Of a stretch of DNA of 64,000 nucleotides, positions 12,544 to 22,259 are shown piece after piece. The DNA lies in contig CM034543.1 in assembly GCA_020002185.1 (NCBI GenBank), positions 26,723,407 to 26,787,406 of the forward strand, read 5' to 3'. The first letter of the stretch is position 1. Every line of letters begins with the position of its first letter. A model generated the notes under the pieces. That model worked only from the letters and a program-made list of their open reading frames with translations, was not told where the DNA came from and did no database searches. The DNA is from Paraescarpia echinospica (lineage: Eukaryota; Annelida; Polychaeta; Sabellida; Siboglinidae). The translations under genes and the position numbers were made by a program.

Positions 12544-14549
12544 TTACAACCAGAAATAGTCAGCGACAGGTTTCGTGAAACAGACAGTGGCAATGCAGTC
12601 GTTTGAAATCAGCTTCACCCGATGGCCGCCGATGTTTCCCGGAATCGGCCGACGTCGCGGTGACATCACCCTGTCGCCCGACTCACTACAGACCCGACAG
12701 AGGGAGCCATAGGACGTCTGGCAGCCGGCGCAGTCCATGTTGATTCCGCGCACGTCCAGTTGCCGCAGTGACGTGTTCAGTGTCATCGCTTCGGCGAGAG
12801 ACGCCAGACAGCTTGCGTCAAGGGACGTGCGACTGAGCACGAGATGGGTGAGGGACTTAGCCCGCCGTAGCGCTCCCGTCACGTGCAGGAAGTCGGCGCT
12901 GAGCAGCGACGCGGAGTCCAGGTCCAACAGACGCAGTTCCGACGTCTCCTCCAGGTGTCGCGCCAGTTCGCGCGCGCCGACCACGTCGACGGTACTGCCC
13001 GCCAGGCGGAGCTCGCGCAGGGTTAGCGGTAGATGTCGCACCAGGCCAGACACGAGCGCCGCGTTGCGGCAGTTGGTGAAACTGAGGGTGGTCACGGACG
13101 ATATGCGCTCGCCGGCCTTGCGCAGGTCGTTGAGGGCAATCGCCGACACTGTGTCGACAACTGTCGGCGACTGGTCGACGCACGTCACCTCAACGATCAA
13201 CGACCGTCGACCAAACATCTCGGCGAGAAACTGCGCCAACAAGTCGGCGTCGCTCCACCGCAGCGTCACGTGCGTCACGTGACTGTTGGTTGCCAGGGCG
13301 GTCGCTATGGAGACGACCGCCGCGTGGTAGTCGTCGTCATTGCGACCGAGAAGCAGGTCCAGCTGTGTGATGTTGGCTGGGTCTGACCGTAGCACGAGAC
13401 TGAGGCCGTCGAGGGTCTCACTCTCCGGCAGACGGCTTCCCTTCATGTAGAGTCGCTGCGGTAATGACCGGGCGATCACCTCGACGGCCTCGGCTGGCTG
13501 GCCGCAAGAGTCGTGTAGACACATAAGAGACACGTTGAACCTCGCCACGTTTCCTGCGCTGACGTCAGAGGTGTATCCGTCAGATGCCCGAGAGTAGACA
13601 GCGAGGTTGTCCGTCGACAGCTGGCCGTAGATCGAACTCAGGCCAGCCCAGTCGTCGTTGGTCAGCAGCGACACGAAGAATGACGTCATGTGGGGTCGCC
13701 GTGGCAACGACTGCCAGCGTTGCCATCTATCGGAGGGCTCCAGACTCGCTAACATGTTGGCCAGCAGACACTCTTCGAACAGCGTGGTGCTGAAGCAACA
13801 CATGCGGCGTATGTTGAGCGTGAACTTTGCTGTGAGGTGGAACGAGAGCAGTCCCAGTTGGAACATCTCGTGGTTCCGGAACTCGCTCGATATATCGTCG
13901 AGAGAGAACGCTGCCAGGCCGCCAGTGACACCGCGCAACGCCATCTCCTCCAAGTTACTCAACCCTCGCTTCAAGTCGCTCGGAAACGAAGCTCCGCTGA
14001 GCACGCACGCACCCTTGCGCGCGCAGTGGTACTTCTGGATGGCGTCGAAGAACGCCCGCAAGAGGGCAACACGCGTGCGGCATGACGTCACATCGCTTCC
14101 CGTCTCGCAGATGAGACACATGCACAGGCAGTGTAGCGGGTTGGCCGCCAGACGTCGCAGTGGTCGGTCGTCTTCTTCCCGTAGCTCCGCCAGCAAGCCT
14201 TCGTAGAGTTCGGCCGGCGTGTCCGTTACCTCAACGTATTTCTCAGCAAGCCTCGCCGGACCGTCCGGTGCTGTCCCCAGCAAGGTCAGCCGGCGGCGGC
14301 CGAAGCAGACTAGCAAGTCTCCGTCGATCGCCTCTGACGTCGTTGTCAGCAGCATGGCGCTCTTCGGGAACAGCTGACGAAGGATGACCTTGCCGAAGTT
14401 ATCGCGAGCGGCACCCGCCAGCTTCTCGTAGCCGTCGAGCATGAAGATGATATACTCCTGGAAGCCTTCGAGCATCATGTGAACGTCCTCCTTCGTCTTG
14501 TTGCAACACGGCGGCATGCACTGGTCGATGACCGCGTCCAATATGTCGT
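12544..14549 (-). CDS. NLR exon 7: rest of NACHT, LRRs, Cys-rich tail
   Basis: One 2006-nt exon encodes residues 498-1165. The Walker B region reads YIIFMLDGYEKLAG, then KSAMLLTTTSEAI corresponds to the sensor 1 strand of NACHT ATPases. LRRs of the ribonuclease-inhibitor type appear as LRELRLAGSTVDVVGARELA, LRLLDLDSASL, LTHLVLSRTSL and LRQLDVRGI. The tail contains CAGC-x7-CRVC (1104-1118), a possible metal knuckle. The exon is markedly GC-richer than its flanks, as is common for selected coding sequence in this window. Confidence 0.9.
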
Positions 14550-17500
14550 CTGCGGAATACAACATGTATGCTAACGGGTGGTCGCACGAGTTATGTTTGT
14601 TTATCTCTTCCCCCCTCTCTCACCCTCATTCTCCCTTCATTCCTCCCTCCCTCCCTCCTTCCCCACTCCCTCCCTCCTTCCCTCCCTCCCTCCTTCCCTC
14701 CCTCCCTCCTTCCCTCCTTCCCTCCCTCCCTCCTTCCCTCCTTCCCTCCCTCCCTCCCTCCCTCCCTCCATCCTTCTCTCCTTCCCTCCCTCCCTCTCCC
14801 TCCCTCCCTCCCCTCCCTCCTTCCCTTCCTCCCTTCCTCCCTCCCTCCCCGTCACTCTCTTACTTTCTTTCCCATCCTCTCTCCTTCCCACCATCTCTCC
14901 TTCCCTCTCTCCCCTTCTTTCTCTCCCTCCCTCCCTCCCTCCCTCCCTCCCATCTCTCAAAATATCAAAGTTTACAAATAAATATGTGTAGCTTATCATA
15001 CATAATTCAACAAGATATAAAGAATGAATCTGACTGACAATGATCGCAACACCATTACTCCAGGACTATCCCACAACACAATTAGACTCTCCACAGTCAG
15101 GTTTGCTTCATGCAACTGTGTCTGGTTATAATTGTTGCAGATCTCCCTATTTTTTCGCAGCAAGAGACTTATGTGAAAGTATCACTTTCTTGTCATCTTA
15201 CGCGTACATCATAATATTCCAATGTATTCTTCTTCTACGTGCTGTGTCTGTCGCATGCGTTGGCAATCATGGCCCTTCAAACTGGTCTGTTGTTTGTCTT
15301 TTGTAGCAGTTTATATACTAAACCATGTTGACATTCTATCTATTTGTATTCTCTGACGTCCTCTGCATTTTATCTTTAACCTTTCCTGTTATTACTTTCT
15401 CCTGTTCTAACTTTCTTTTTCTCATTATGCGGCCTATAAATCGTGCTTGTTGCATTAACGCCACACTGACATAACAGTTGTAAGCATTTTTGTTTGTGAA
15501 ATACAAATAGGATGTTTAACCAACCTGTTGGTTGGATCCGTTTCAGCTCTATGAAGAGAACCATCCTGAACCTCCCCTTAAGCGCGCCGGCCTGCCTGGC
15601 CCACTGCAGGGAGAGAAAGGCACAAAGGGTCGTCTTCCCAGTACCGCTGGCGCCCTCTAGCAGCACCCGCGTGGGTGTGTCAAACGGGTTGCCATTCCGG
15701 TCCATGATCTTGTCCAAGGGCACGGGATTTCTAAAGACGATATAGTAGAACAAATAATGCTTCCATTGCACATGCTAATAGTGGACGGTCGTAGATAGGG
15801 CGTGTGCACCTTCAGGAATGTGCACATACGCCCATGCACATATACACGTGCACCCACCTGCATGCACGACGTAATACTCTTTTAAGTAATAAAATTACAT
15901 TATCGGCATACGCTTTTAATTGTTACACACTGCAATTTCACAAAATAATATATATTGTTTTCAAGAGAAGATAAATCATATATAAAACAATATAACGTTT
16001 AAATAATTGAACACAAAAAAGGACATGATCTACCCAGAATAACTCCATTGCGTTGTATTTTAGTTGTCATAAGGGGTAGCACCAACCTCATCATGTCGAC
16101 AATGAGTGGGTAAACAAAGTAGTCGTCGACCGGCAAAAACAGACTGTCGAGCCACGGCACGGGCATAGTCCGGGAGAGCACCGCCAGATACTGCAACCTC
16201 AGGGCGTCGTTGGCCTGGTCCAAGGGATCTGAAGGAGGGGTTCTTATCTCGGTCAATCAACCAACCAATCAATCAATCGATTGATTGATCGATCGATCAA
16301 TCAATCAATCACTTAGTTAATTAATCAATCAACTAATAAATCGTCCAACCAACCAATCAATCAGCTAATCAACAAACCACCCATTCATTCATTGTTTCAT
16401 TAAAACTGTCAATCAATCATACAATAATTAATCCGTTCAATTAATCAACCATTTATTAATTCAATGTTTTATTTAAACAATCAATAATTCAACAAATACA
16501 TAAATCATTCAATAATAAATTAACCAATACATTAATTAACCATTCAATAAATTATTGAAGTCAATCGATCATTTAAGCAATAAGTCATCCAATAAACCAA
16601 TTAATCAATAAATGAGTGTCATCAATTAAACAATGTGTCAAGCTGTCACACGGTCAAGCAATCGATCAATCACATATATTTATTTATATTAACTAATGTG
16701 CTGGTTAGCAACTCGTGGACGTGATACCTGACGGTGGCTTCGTGAGCACGGCCTTCTTGGCCCGGAGAATCTCCTCAGCCAGGTCCTTGTTGCGGTATTT
16801 CAAGATACCGCAGAAGACGGAGAACGCGTTGCCCGCCTTGCGCAGGATCAGATCGACAATCTGTCTCATTGCGTCGTGTTCCCGCACCGCTAGTAGGATC
16901 TTGTTCTTCTCCTCGTGAGATAACAAGCCTCTCTACAATAAAATAATAATACATTTCTGTAGTGCCTGTTACCCCAGGAATCTGAGCTCAGAGGCGCAAC
17001 GAATAAGAATCATTGTCAGAATCATGAACAGGGACGAGCACGAGTCATTATTAGAGCAAGGGAACGCCGAAGGTTAGGATGGAAATGCAATTTCAAATAA
17101 ATAAATAAATATCTTTTTTACAAAAGGTGACTATAGTTTCAGATGATTTTAAAAGTGATATGACAGGGAGTTGATTCCTGACTTTGGGTGCAGCTACACA
17201 GAAAGCATGTTTATCAATGTTTAACTTGGTTTTATGAACCAAAAGTCGTTGTGAAATAGATGATCTGAGATTCCTGGGGATATCGGAAAAACGAAGGAGA
17301 CTAACCAAATAGGATGGGTGTTGTCTGGAAAGGATACAACAAGAAGAGGTTTCATATGTTCACAAAGACCGCAGACAACCTACAGAATAATTACATCAGA
17401 GAGGAGACATTCATCCTTGAATCCATCTCAGATTATATCAGATTCCGGTCGTTTGGGAATGTTTTCCGCACACCAAACAAAAACCCCCACTAACGTAGCA

Positions 17501-20107
17501 TTCAAGCGAGACTTTAAAGAACAAAGACAAGGAGGAAGGCTCCGGAAGACTTATTCGGACATGACACTGGACTCCCAGTATTAACAGCTAAGCGGTGTCC
17601 ACTAGATGGGACGAAATAGAGAGGTGTGACTTCCAAGACAGCGAGGGTCATTTGAGTGAAGTAAGTAAAAAACCCAGAAAAAAACGTGTACTGTTTAGTA
17701 CTTGTTTAAACTACCACCCGTTGTTCCCAATACGTGGGGTGAGTCTTGATATTTTGAGAGTGATCCAAAATAGCGTCCCAACCCACAGCTAATAGCCGCC
17801 ATTTTCAACTGACGGGATATAGTTGCCAAGAAATTACCCACCACGTAATTATGAATATGTGCAAAAATATATACACAAACACAACACAAGAAACAGTTAA
17901 CAATACTCCAATCAGTATCATTGATGACATTTACACACATAGTTTACCGGGTTTTATCACTTGTATTAAAGAAACTTAATTATGAATTATAAATCCAATT
18001 GCACTATCCATAATTGTCAAAGTTGTAACACATAATACTATATAATATCTTATGTATTAAATTTTTTATTTTGTTAAGTATTTACTAACATCAAAAATAG
18101 ATAAGCGAGCGAAAAATGAACAACTGTCAAACACGTTCCAAAAACGTCTTTTGAATGACTGCTAGTACCATTACGGTTCGTCGGATCCCAACAATATTGA
18201 TGTCGTTTGAAAGTTTAAGCTTTCTACTATTCAAACATATACATGGTTTCCTGATAATCATTCCTAAAATTAACTAAACACTGACCTAAAACGAGGCCCG
18301 TTCCGGTGTCTTAGACACTGCGAACGATGTTGTGTCGTCGACACAGTTCACCAATCTACCGATTGAGGCACCACTATCTGATTTCATGGTATAAGCTCCA
18401 CCCACTTTCAAACGGCTGCTAAAATGACATACGCGAAGTAGGCGTGACGTCACAATCACGTATGTCAACCAACCAACGCAACGAATTTAGACCTGTTGGG
18501 TGGCGTACGTTATTGTGACGTCACGCCATTGTATAGATATATCGGTTTCGCTGCAATTAAAGCACATCAATTTCGCCGTTTAAATTTAAAAGTGGGTGGA
18601 GCTTATAACATGAAGTCAAGAAATGATGAAGTGCGCATGTCTGAACCTATGCAAATGAGGAAAACAGCGCCGCAATCGGAATATTAGTATACTAAGTACC
18701 CGCCGCCAACATCGTTCGGAACCGTACAGAACACCGAAAACGGCGTGATTGTAGGTCCTTTTATCGGTGTTCTTTAAACGGTTACCGGGAAATCTAGATG
18801 GCGCTAGAATAACAAAAGTGCATCCTTTCAAATGATACCAAGATCATCGGGACAGGACGAGTCGCGAGGGTGCTTGCGACCGTAGAATTTCATGTTTTGG
18901 CCGTATTCTGAGTTGTTAATTTTTCGCTCGCTTATCTATTTTTGCTAACCTTGAATTATATAATTACTATTTATATTTATTATTATTATTTTATTTATTT
19001 TATTAAAAGTGGGCTCCCGTGTTAGCAATATGTTATGTTTTAATGTGAGTCTCCTCGACCTTCACATTTATGTAAATTATTTCAATTTGTACATAACGTT
19101 AAATAAATATTTCTCTGTCGTAACCCTAATGAGCGCATGCTGCTGACTTCTGCTGTCTGGGTGTTTTCGTTCGGCGTCGCCGGTGCCTCCACTGCGCTCC
19201 ACGTTCTGGTGTCCCTACTATCCCGGTCCCTGGCTCACCTGCACGAGTTTCGGCAGCAGCTTGTCGGCGTCGACTGCGGCCGACAGCCGGGGAAGATATT
19301 CGTGCAAAACACTTCTATCGACCTTCGATTCGTCTGGAAAATAATAATAATAATAACAATAACAATATTACCGATACTACTACTAATAATAATATGGTTA
19401 ACGATGTTTTCGGATTTCCATTAAAGTGTTTGCCTACCGAACTCATTTCGGTAAGACATTCTACAATCGTGGGTGTGTCACGGAAAGGCTCCAGTCGTTT
19501 TCTTTGGTATTCCTCCTTTAAGCAATGTGCTGTCGCGTGCTGAATGTAGAGCAGCTTATTAACGACGTGATTGCGTGAGTGAAACTCAATCAAACTTCCT
19601 GCTTGTACAAACCCAGGTCGAGTCGATTTCGTCGCAATTGTGACTACAGAAGAATATAGTGTAACTTGCAACAACACATTCTGCGTGTTCCAACTGTCTC
19701 TGTCACATGCAATAGGGACAACGTATGTCCTTTGTCATGTCAACGACATAAACATGGAACTCCTTATTGTTAAAGACGAATGCTTCATTCAGATGTAAGA
19801 GCCTGGATTAAATTACCTCTTTGGTACTGAGTGACGGCTATTGTGTCATTTAGACTTGTCTTGGTGAAGCCATGGTCCATTTGCTAAAACACTGGCCTTT
19901 TTACCCGCACAGCTAGAATTCGTTTAAGTGAGTATATGATCGGTTGCAGTATATAATATCTGACGTGAACGTCGAAGAAAGCAACAAGTTTATAAAAGTT
20001 ATTTAAACACCTGATTGATGTATTCCCTAAGGCCTAAGCACATGTTTTAAAAACACAAATTGTATATTTTAATGCGCCATATGGAGTTTTGTATGTTGCG
20101 TATTAGT

Positions 20108-20172
<65 letters not shown>

Positions 20173-20175
20173 CGT

Positions 20176-20207
<32 letters not shown>

Positions 20208-21796
20208 ATGGGTACGTGCGCGTGTGAGTGCGTGCGTTTGTGCGAATTTGTTTGTGTGTAAATGTGTGAGTATGGTGATATAAATGTGCGCGCGTGCGTG
20301 CATGCGTGCGTGCGTGTATGAACTGCCAAGAACATTGTTTCATTAAAAAATTCTTATTATGTACATTCTCCGTTCACCTTTCCTGTTGCGTCCACACACC
20401 ATCGATTCCTTGAGGGCATCATACATCTGGCTGGTGGCGTCCCGGGCGAAGGCCACCGTCTCCTCTCGTTCCAGCCCGCCAGGCTCCGACTGAAAACGTC
20501 GGTGTGTCATGGGTATGTTTCAGTTTAAAGTAACATATTTACATTTTATGGAAAACTAGTGTTGTCATCGTATTCAAACATGATAATGTTGGTTACATCA
20601 TAGTTATATTTTGCATCGTTCATTGTTATTACTATCATACTACTGCCTTGCTCATCATCATCATTAATACCATCATCAACATCGTCGCCGTCATCATTAT
20701 TATCATCACCGTCACCATCATTACCAACGACAACAGTTCAACCACCACCGTCATTATCATCAATATGAACATCATCATCACCATCCCCACCACCATCAAC
20801 AATGTTTGACGTAAATCATACATACAACGATACGTATTGTATTTGATACAAAAACCTTATATTTGATAAAGGGTTTCATTATTAACCAAGTATTAAGAGA
20901 AACTTATCAATTATCTTAAAACAATTACTATTACTGAAAGACGGGCGGAGAGATCATAAGAGCGTCTCATCTGAAAAAAGTTGCACAAAATTATTATTAA
21001 AGAGGCAGTATACACACGGTGTGTAATCGAATGTCTGTCAATGATCGGAAGTGACGATGCTCACCTCCTCTGGGCTCGATTCCGGCGTCGGCGGTGTCTG
21101 TTGCACGGAGCTGCTGATGTAATGTTGCTCTGACTTCCGGCGCTTCCCTGCTCCGTCCGAGCGCGTCTTTGTAGACACACATACTGTGGCGTTCTTCACA
21201 AACGTATCCAACGCCGCTAGGTACTCCCGGCGTTCATGCGGCTGGATAGGCGAGATGGCTATGTCGTCGATCAGCGCCTGGCACGACGGTCCTCCAAATC
21301 CGGAGAACACGCTCACCATTCGATCCCACACACTCGCGTCGTATGACGTCATCTTGGCCAACTGCACCGGGAAACACTGCAGCCGGACGAGATTGGCGGA
21401 AGTACTGATGTCGCCATCTGGTGGCAAGTTGTGCCACCCGCTGGGGTAGGGCACCGGGAGATGACAGATGGACTTCAACAGGGTGATCACCAAATCCATG
21501 TCGTATTCGTCCGTTGATATCTGATAGCGATGGTGCGGATACAGCACGGCCCACTGGTCATCGCTAATCGATCCGGATTCGTGCATACTCCGCAAGATGG
21601 AGCGCGTCTCCACTTTGGCAAGTGTTTCCGGTAGACGTGTCGGCGAATGGAACTGTGACAGTAGGAGTCTGAGGGCGACTGGAGCCACCTGCACGAAGAG
21701 GCGACACAGTCTCGCATAGTCCTCGTCCACTGAGTCATCACGGTCAGTCTGGTCCGGCGACAGGTGCACGTCCGTGACAGTGGTCGCATCTCCCAT
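12544..21796 (-). CDS. HEPN-CARD-NACHT-LRR NLR-like receptor
   Basis: Seven exons (minus strand) at 21796-21065, 20489-20378, 19333-19239, 16932-16728, 16228-16087, 15730-15525 and 14549-12544. All six introns are GT-AG and all phases agree (0,1,0,1,2,1). The coding length is 3498 nt, for 1165 residues plus stop. Order: DZIP3-type HEPN (about 25-205), CARD (about 287-373), a pre-NACHT segment with MPVPWLDSLFLPVDDYF, NACHT with Walker A GASGTGKT (455-462) and Walker B-like FMLDGYEKL (533-541), leucine-rich repeats (about 982-1099) and a Cys-rich tail. NLRs of this type are cytosolic pattern sensors that oligomerise through NACHT and signal through N-terminal adaptors; that role is family knowledge. 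The start ATG lies in CCGCCATGGG, a strong Kozak context. Ligand unknown. Introns hold several repeats but the frame is intact, so I infer a live gene. Confidence 0.9.
14600..14955. repeat. (CCCT)n / (TCCC)n polypyrimidine tract in NLR intron 6
   Basis: About 350 bp of imperfect CCCTCCCT and CCTT repeats. It sits directly upstream of the exon 7 acceptor when read on the minus strand (as polypurine there). Long Pro-Ser and Arg-Gly-Glu translations are artefacts. Confidence 0.95.
15525..16228 (-). CDS. NLR exons 5-6: pre-NACHT segment and P-loop
   Basis: Exon 5 (16228-16087) encodes DPLDQANDALRLQYLAVLSR followed by MPVPWLDSLFLPVDDYF, a segment that precedes NACHT in many invertebrate NLRs. Exon 6 (15730-15525) holds RVLLEGASGTGKTTLCAFLS, a textbook Walker A. 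Junctions: ATGAG|GTTGGT joined to TTTAG|AAATCC rebuilds an Arg codon. CAACAG|GTTGGT joins to the acceptor TTCCGCAG of exon 7. Confidence 0.88.
16258..16665. repeat. degenerate (TCAA)n repeat in NLR intron 4
   Basis: Imperfect CAATCAAT/GATCGATC-type tetranucleotide repeats decay over ~400 bp, with a small self-complementary core at 16,275-16,300. Confidence 0.85.
16728..16932 (-). CDS. NLR exon 4: CARD helices 3-6
   Basis: It encodes RGLLSHEEKNKILLA, the helix carrying MRQIVDLIL, then NAFSVFCGILKYRNKDLAEE. The AF-x-VFC motif followed by a Leu-Ala-Glu helix is diagnostic of CARDs. Acceptor TTGTAG|AGAGGC, donor TCAG|GTATCA. A CARD-splitting intron between helices 2 and 3 is 2.3 kb long and contains a fold-back element and a LINE remnant. 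Confidence 0.85.
17093..17308 (-). mobile_element. LINE 3'-end remnant in NLR intron 3
   Basis: The minus-strand frame contains RNLRSS, RLLVHKTKLNIDKHAFCVAA and PKVRNQLP. This is the Phe-x-Val-Ala-Ala-Pro ... Trp/Arg-Asn-x-Leu-Pro signature at the C-terminal end of CR1/Jockey-like reverse transcriptase ORFs. An (ATTT)n tail follows at 17,113-17,092 on the minus strand, as at LINE 3' ends. Heavily 5' truncated. Confidence 0.7.
17310..18090. other. NLR intron 3 sequence, nothing recognised
   Basis: No coding or repeat signal that I can name; short ORFs only. Confidence 0.4.
18092..18944. mobile_element. fold-back DNA element in NLR intron 3
   Basis: The ends are inverted: CAAAAATAGATAAGCGAGCG at 18,092 pairs with CGCTCGCTTATCTATTTTTG ending at 18,944, with about 33 of 35 bases matching over the full terminus. 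Further inside, TAAGCTCCACCC near 18,392 pairs with GGGTGGAGCTTA near 18,600. GGCGTGACGTCACAAT near 18,442 pairs with ATTGTGACGTCACGCC near 18,515. No transposase frame is present, so this is a non-autonomous fold-back element. Confidence 0.8.
19239..19333 (-). CDS. NLR exon 3: CARD helices 1-2
   Basis: The 95-nt exon encodes DESKVDRSVLHEYLPRLSAA and continues to DADKLLPKLVQ. This is the usual first two helices of a CARD, with the acceptor TTTTCCAG and donor CAG|GTGAGC. It joins exon 4 in phase 0 to complete the domain. Confidence 0.8.
19690..19853 (+). repeat. dispersed repeat, copy 1
   Basis: GACAACGTATGTCCTTTGTCAT, CTTCATTCAG and CCTGGATTAAAT occur here in the same order and spacing as at 28,730-28,865, at about 75-80 percent similarity by eye. 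It is probably a SINE or MITE fragment of unknown family. Confidence 0.6.
20105..20310. repeat. (GT)n-rich microsatellite in NLR intron 2
   Basis: A perfect (TG)n core at 20,107-20,165 grades into GTGC/GTGT mixtures. Confidence 0.95.
20378..20489 (-). CDS. NLR exon 2: linker
   Basis: TTTTCAG|TCGGAG acceptor and AAAG|GTGAAC donor bound 112 nt encoding an acidic then basic linker (EPGGLEREETVAFARDATSQ and onward to CGRNRK). It joins exon 1 in phase 0 and exon 3 in phase 1. No domain is recognised. Confidence 0.75.
20640..20805. repeat. (CAT)n/(CAC)n imperfect microsatellite in NLR intron 1
   Basis: Runs of ATC, ACC and CATCATCAC with frequent point changes. Confidence 0.8.
21065..21796 (-). 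CDS. NLR exon 1: N-terminal HEPN_DZIP3 domain
   Basis: This exon encodes residues 1-244 and ends at GAG|GTGAGC, phase 0. The pattern DYARLCRLFVQVAPVALRLL, then SGSISDDQWAVLYP, GWHNLPP and STSANLVRLQ matches the HEPN-like domain first named from the E3 ligase DZIP3, which is common at the N terminus of invertebrate NLRs and related sensors. The stretch where family members carry an Arg-Asn-x4-His motif reads CFPVQLAKMT (141-150) here, so the RNase-type active site appears lost. The last 40 residues are a Ser/Pro-rich linker. Confidence 0.85.
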
Positions 21797-21889
21797 GGCG
21801 GGGTTGATTGTTGGACAGCGTAAAGACTGGCGCGTCGCCCAGTTGGCCGGAAGCTACCGCTCGACCACTTTAAGTGTTTGTGGATCGCC

Positions 21890-21900
21890 GAGTATATATG
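21890..21900 (-). promoter_or_regulatory. possible TATA-like element of the NLR gene
   Basis: CATATATACT on the minus strand lies about 100 bp upstream of the NLR ATG, in an otherwise GC-moderate leader. Adjacent (TA)n repeats reduce its weight. Confidence 0.25.
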
Positions 21901-21951
21901 TTGTCCGCCTACAAAATAGATGTACAAATGTTGGTCACACATAAATATATG

Positions 21952-21954
<3 letters not shown>

Positions 21955-21988
<34 letters not shown>

Positions 21989-21998
21989 ATATACATAT

Positions 21999-22072
<74 letters not shown>
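21955..22072. repeat. (TA)n-(AC)n compound microsatellite
   Basis: (AT)n at about 21,957-21,981 is followed by ~65 bp of perfect (AC)n. It lies immediately upstream of the NLR gene. Confidence 0.95.
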
Positions 22073-22074
<2 letters not shown>

Positions 22075-22144
22075 TGATATTGAAATCTAAACATGTTAAT
22101 ATAATAGATGCAGTATTTTGTACCGCCATCAGAAGGAAAACTGA

Positions 22145-22255
22145 AATACGTGTGTGTGCGAGTGTGTGCCTATGTGCGCGCGCATGTATGTGTGTGTACG
22201 TGTGTGCATGTGTCTCTGCGTGTGGGTGTGCGTGTGCGCGTACGTGCGTGACCGG
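22145..22255. repeat. GTGC/GTGT alternating purine-pyrimidine tract
   Basis: Imperfect GTGTGTGC repeats with no unit structure beyond the dinucleotide. Confidence 0.7.
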
Positions 22256-22259
22256 TGTG

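Noticed and set aside
13033..13386. Plus-strand frames of 70-180 codons at 12.7-14.4 kb
   Set aside because: They are antisense shadows of the GC-rich NLR exon 7.
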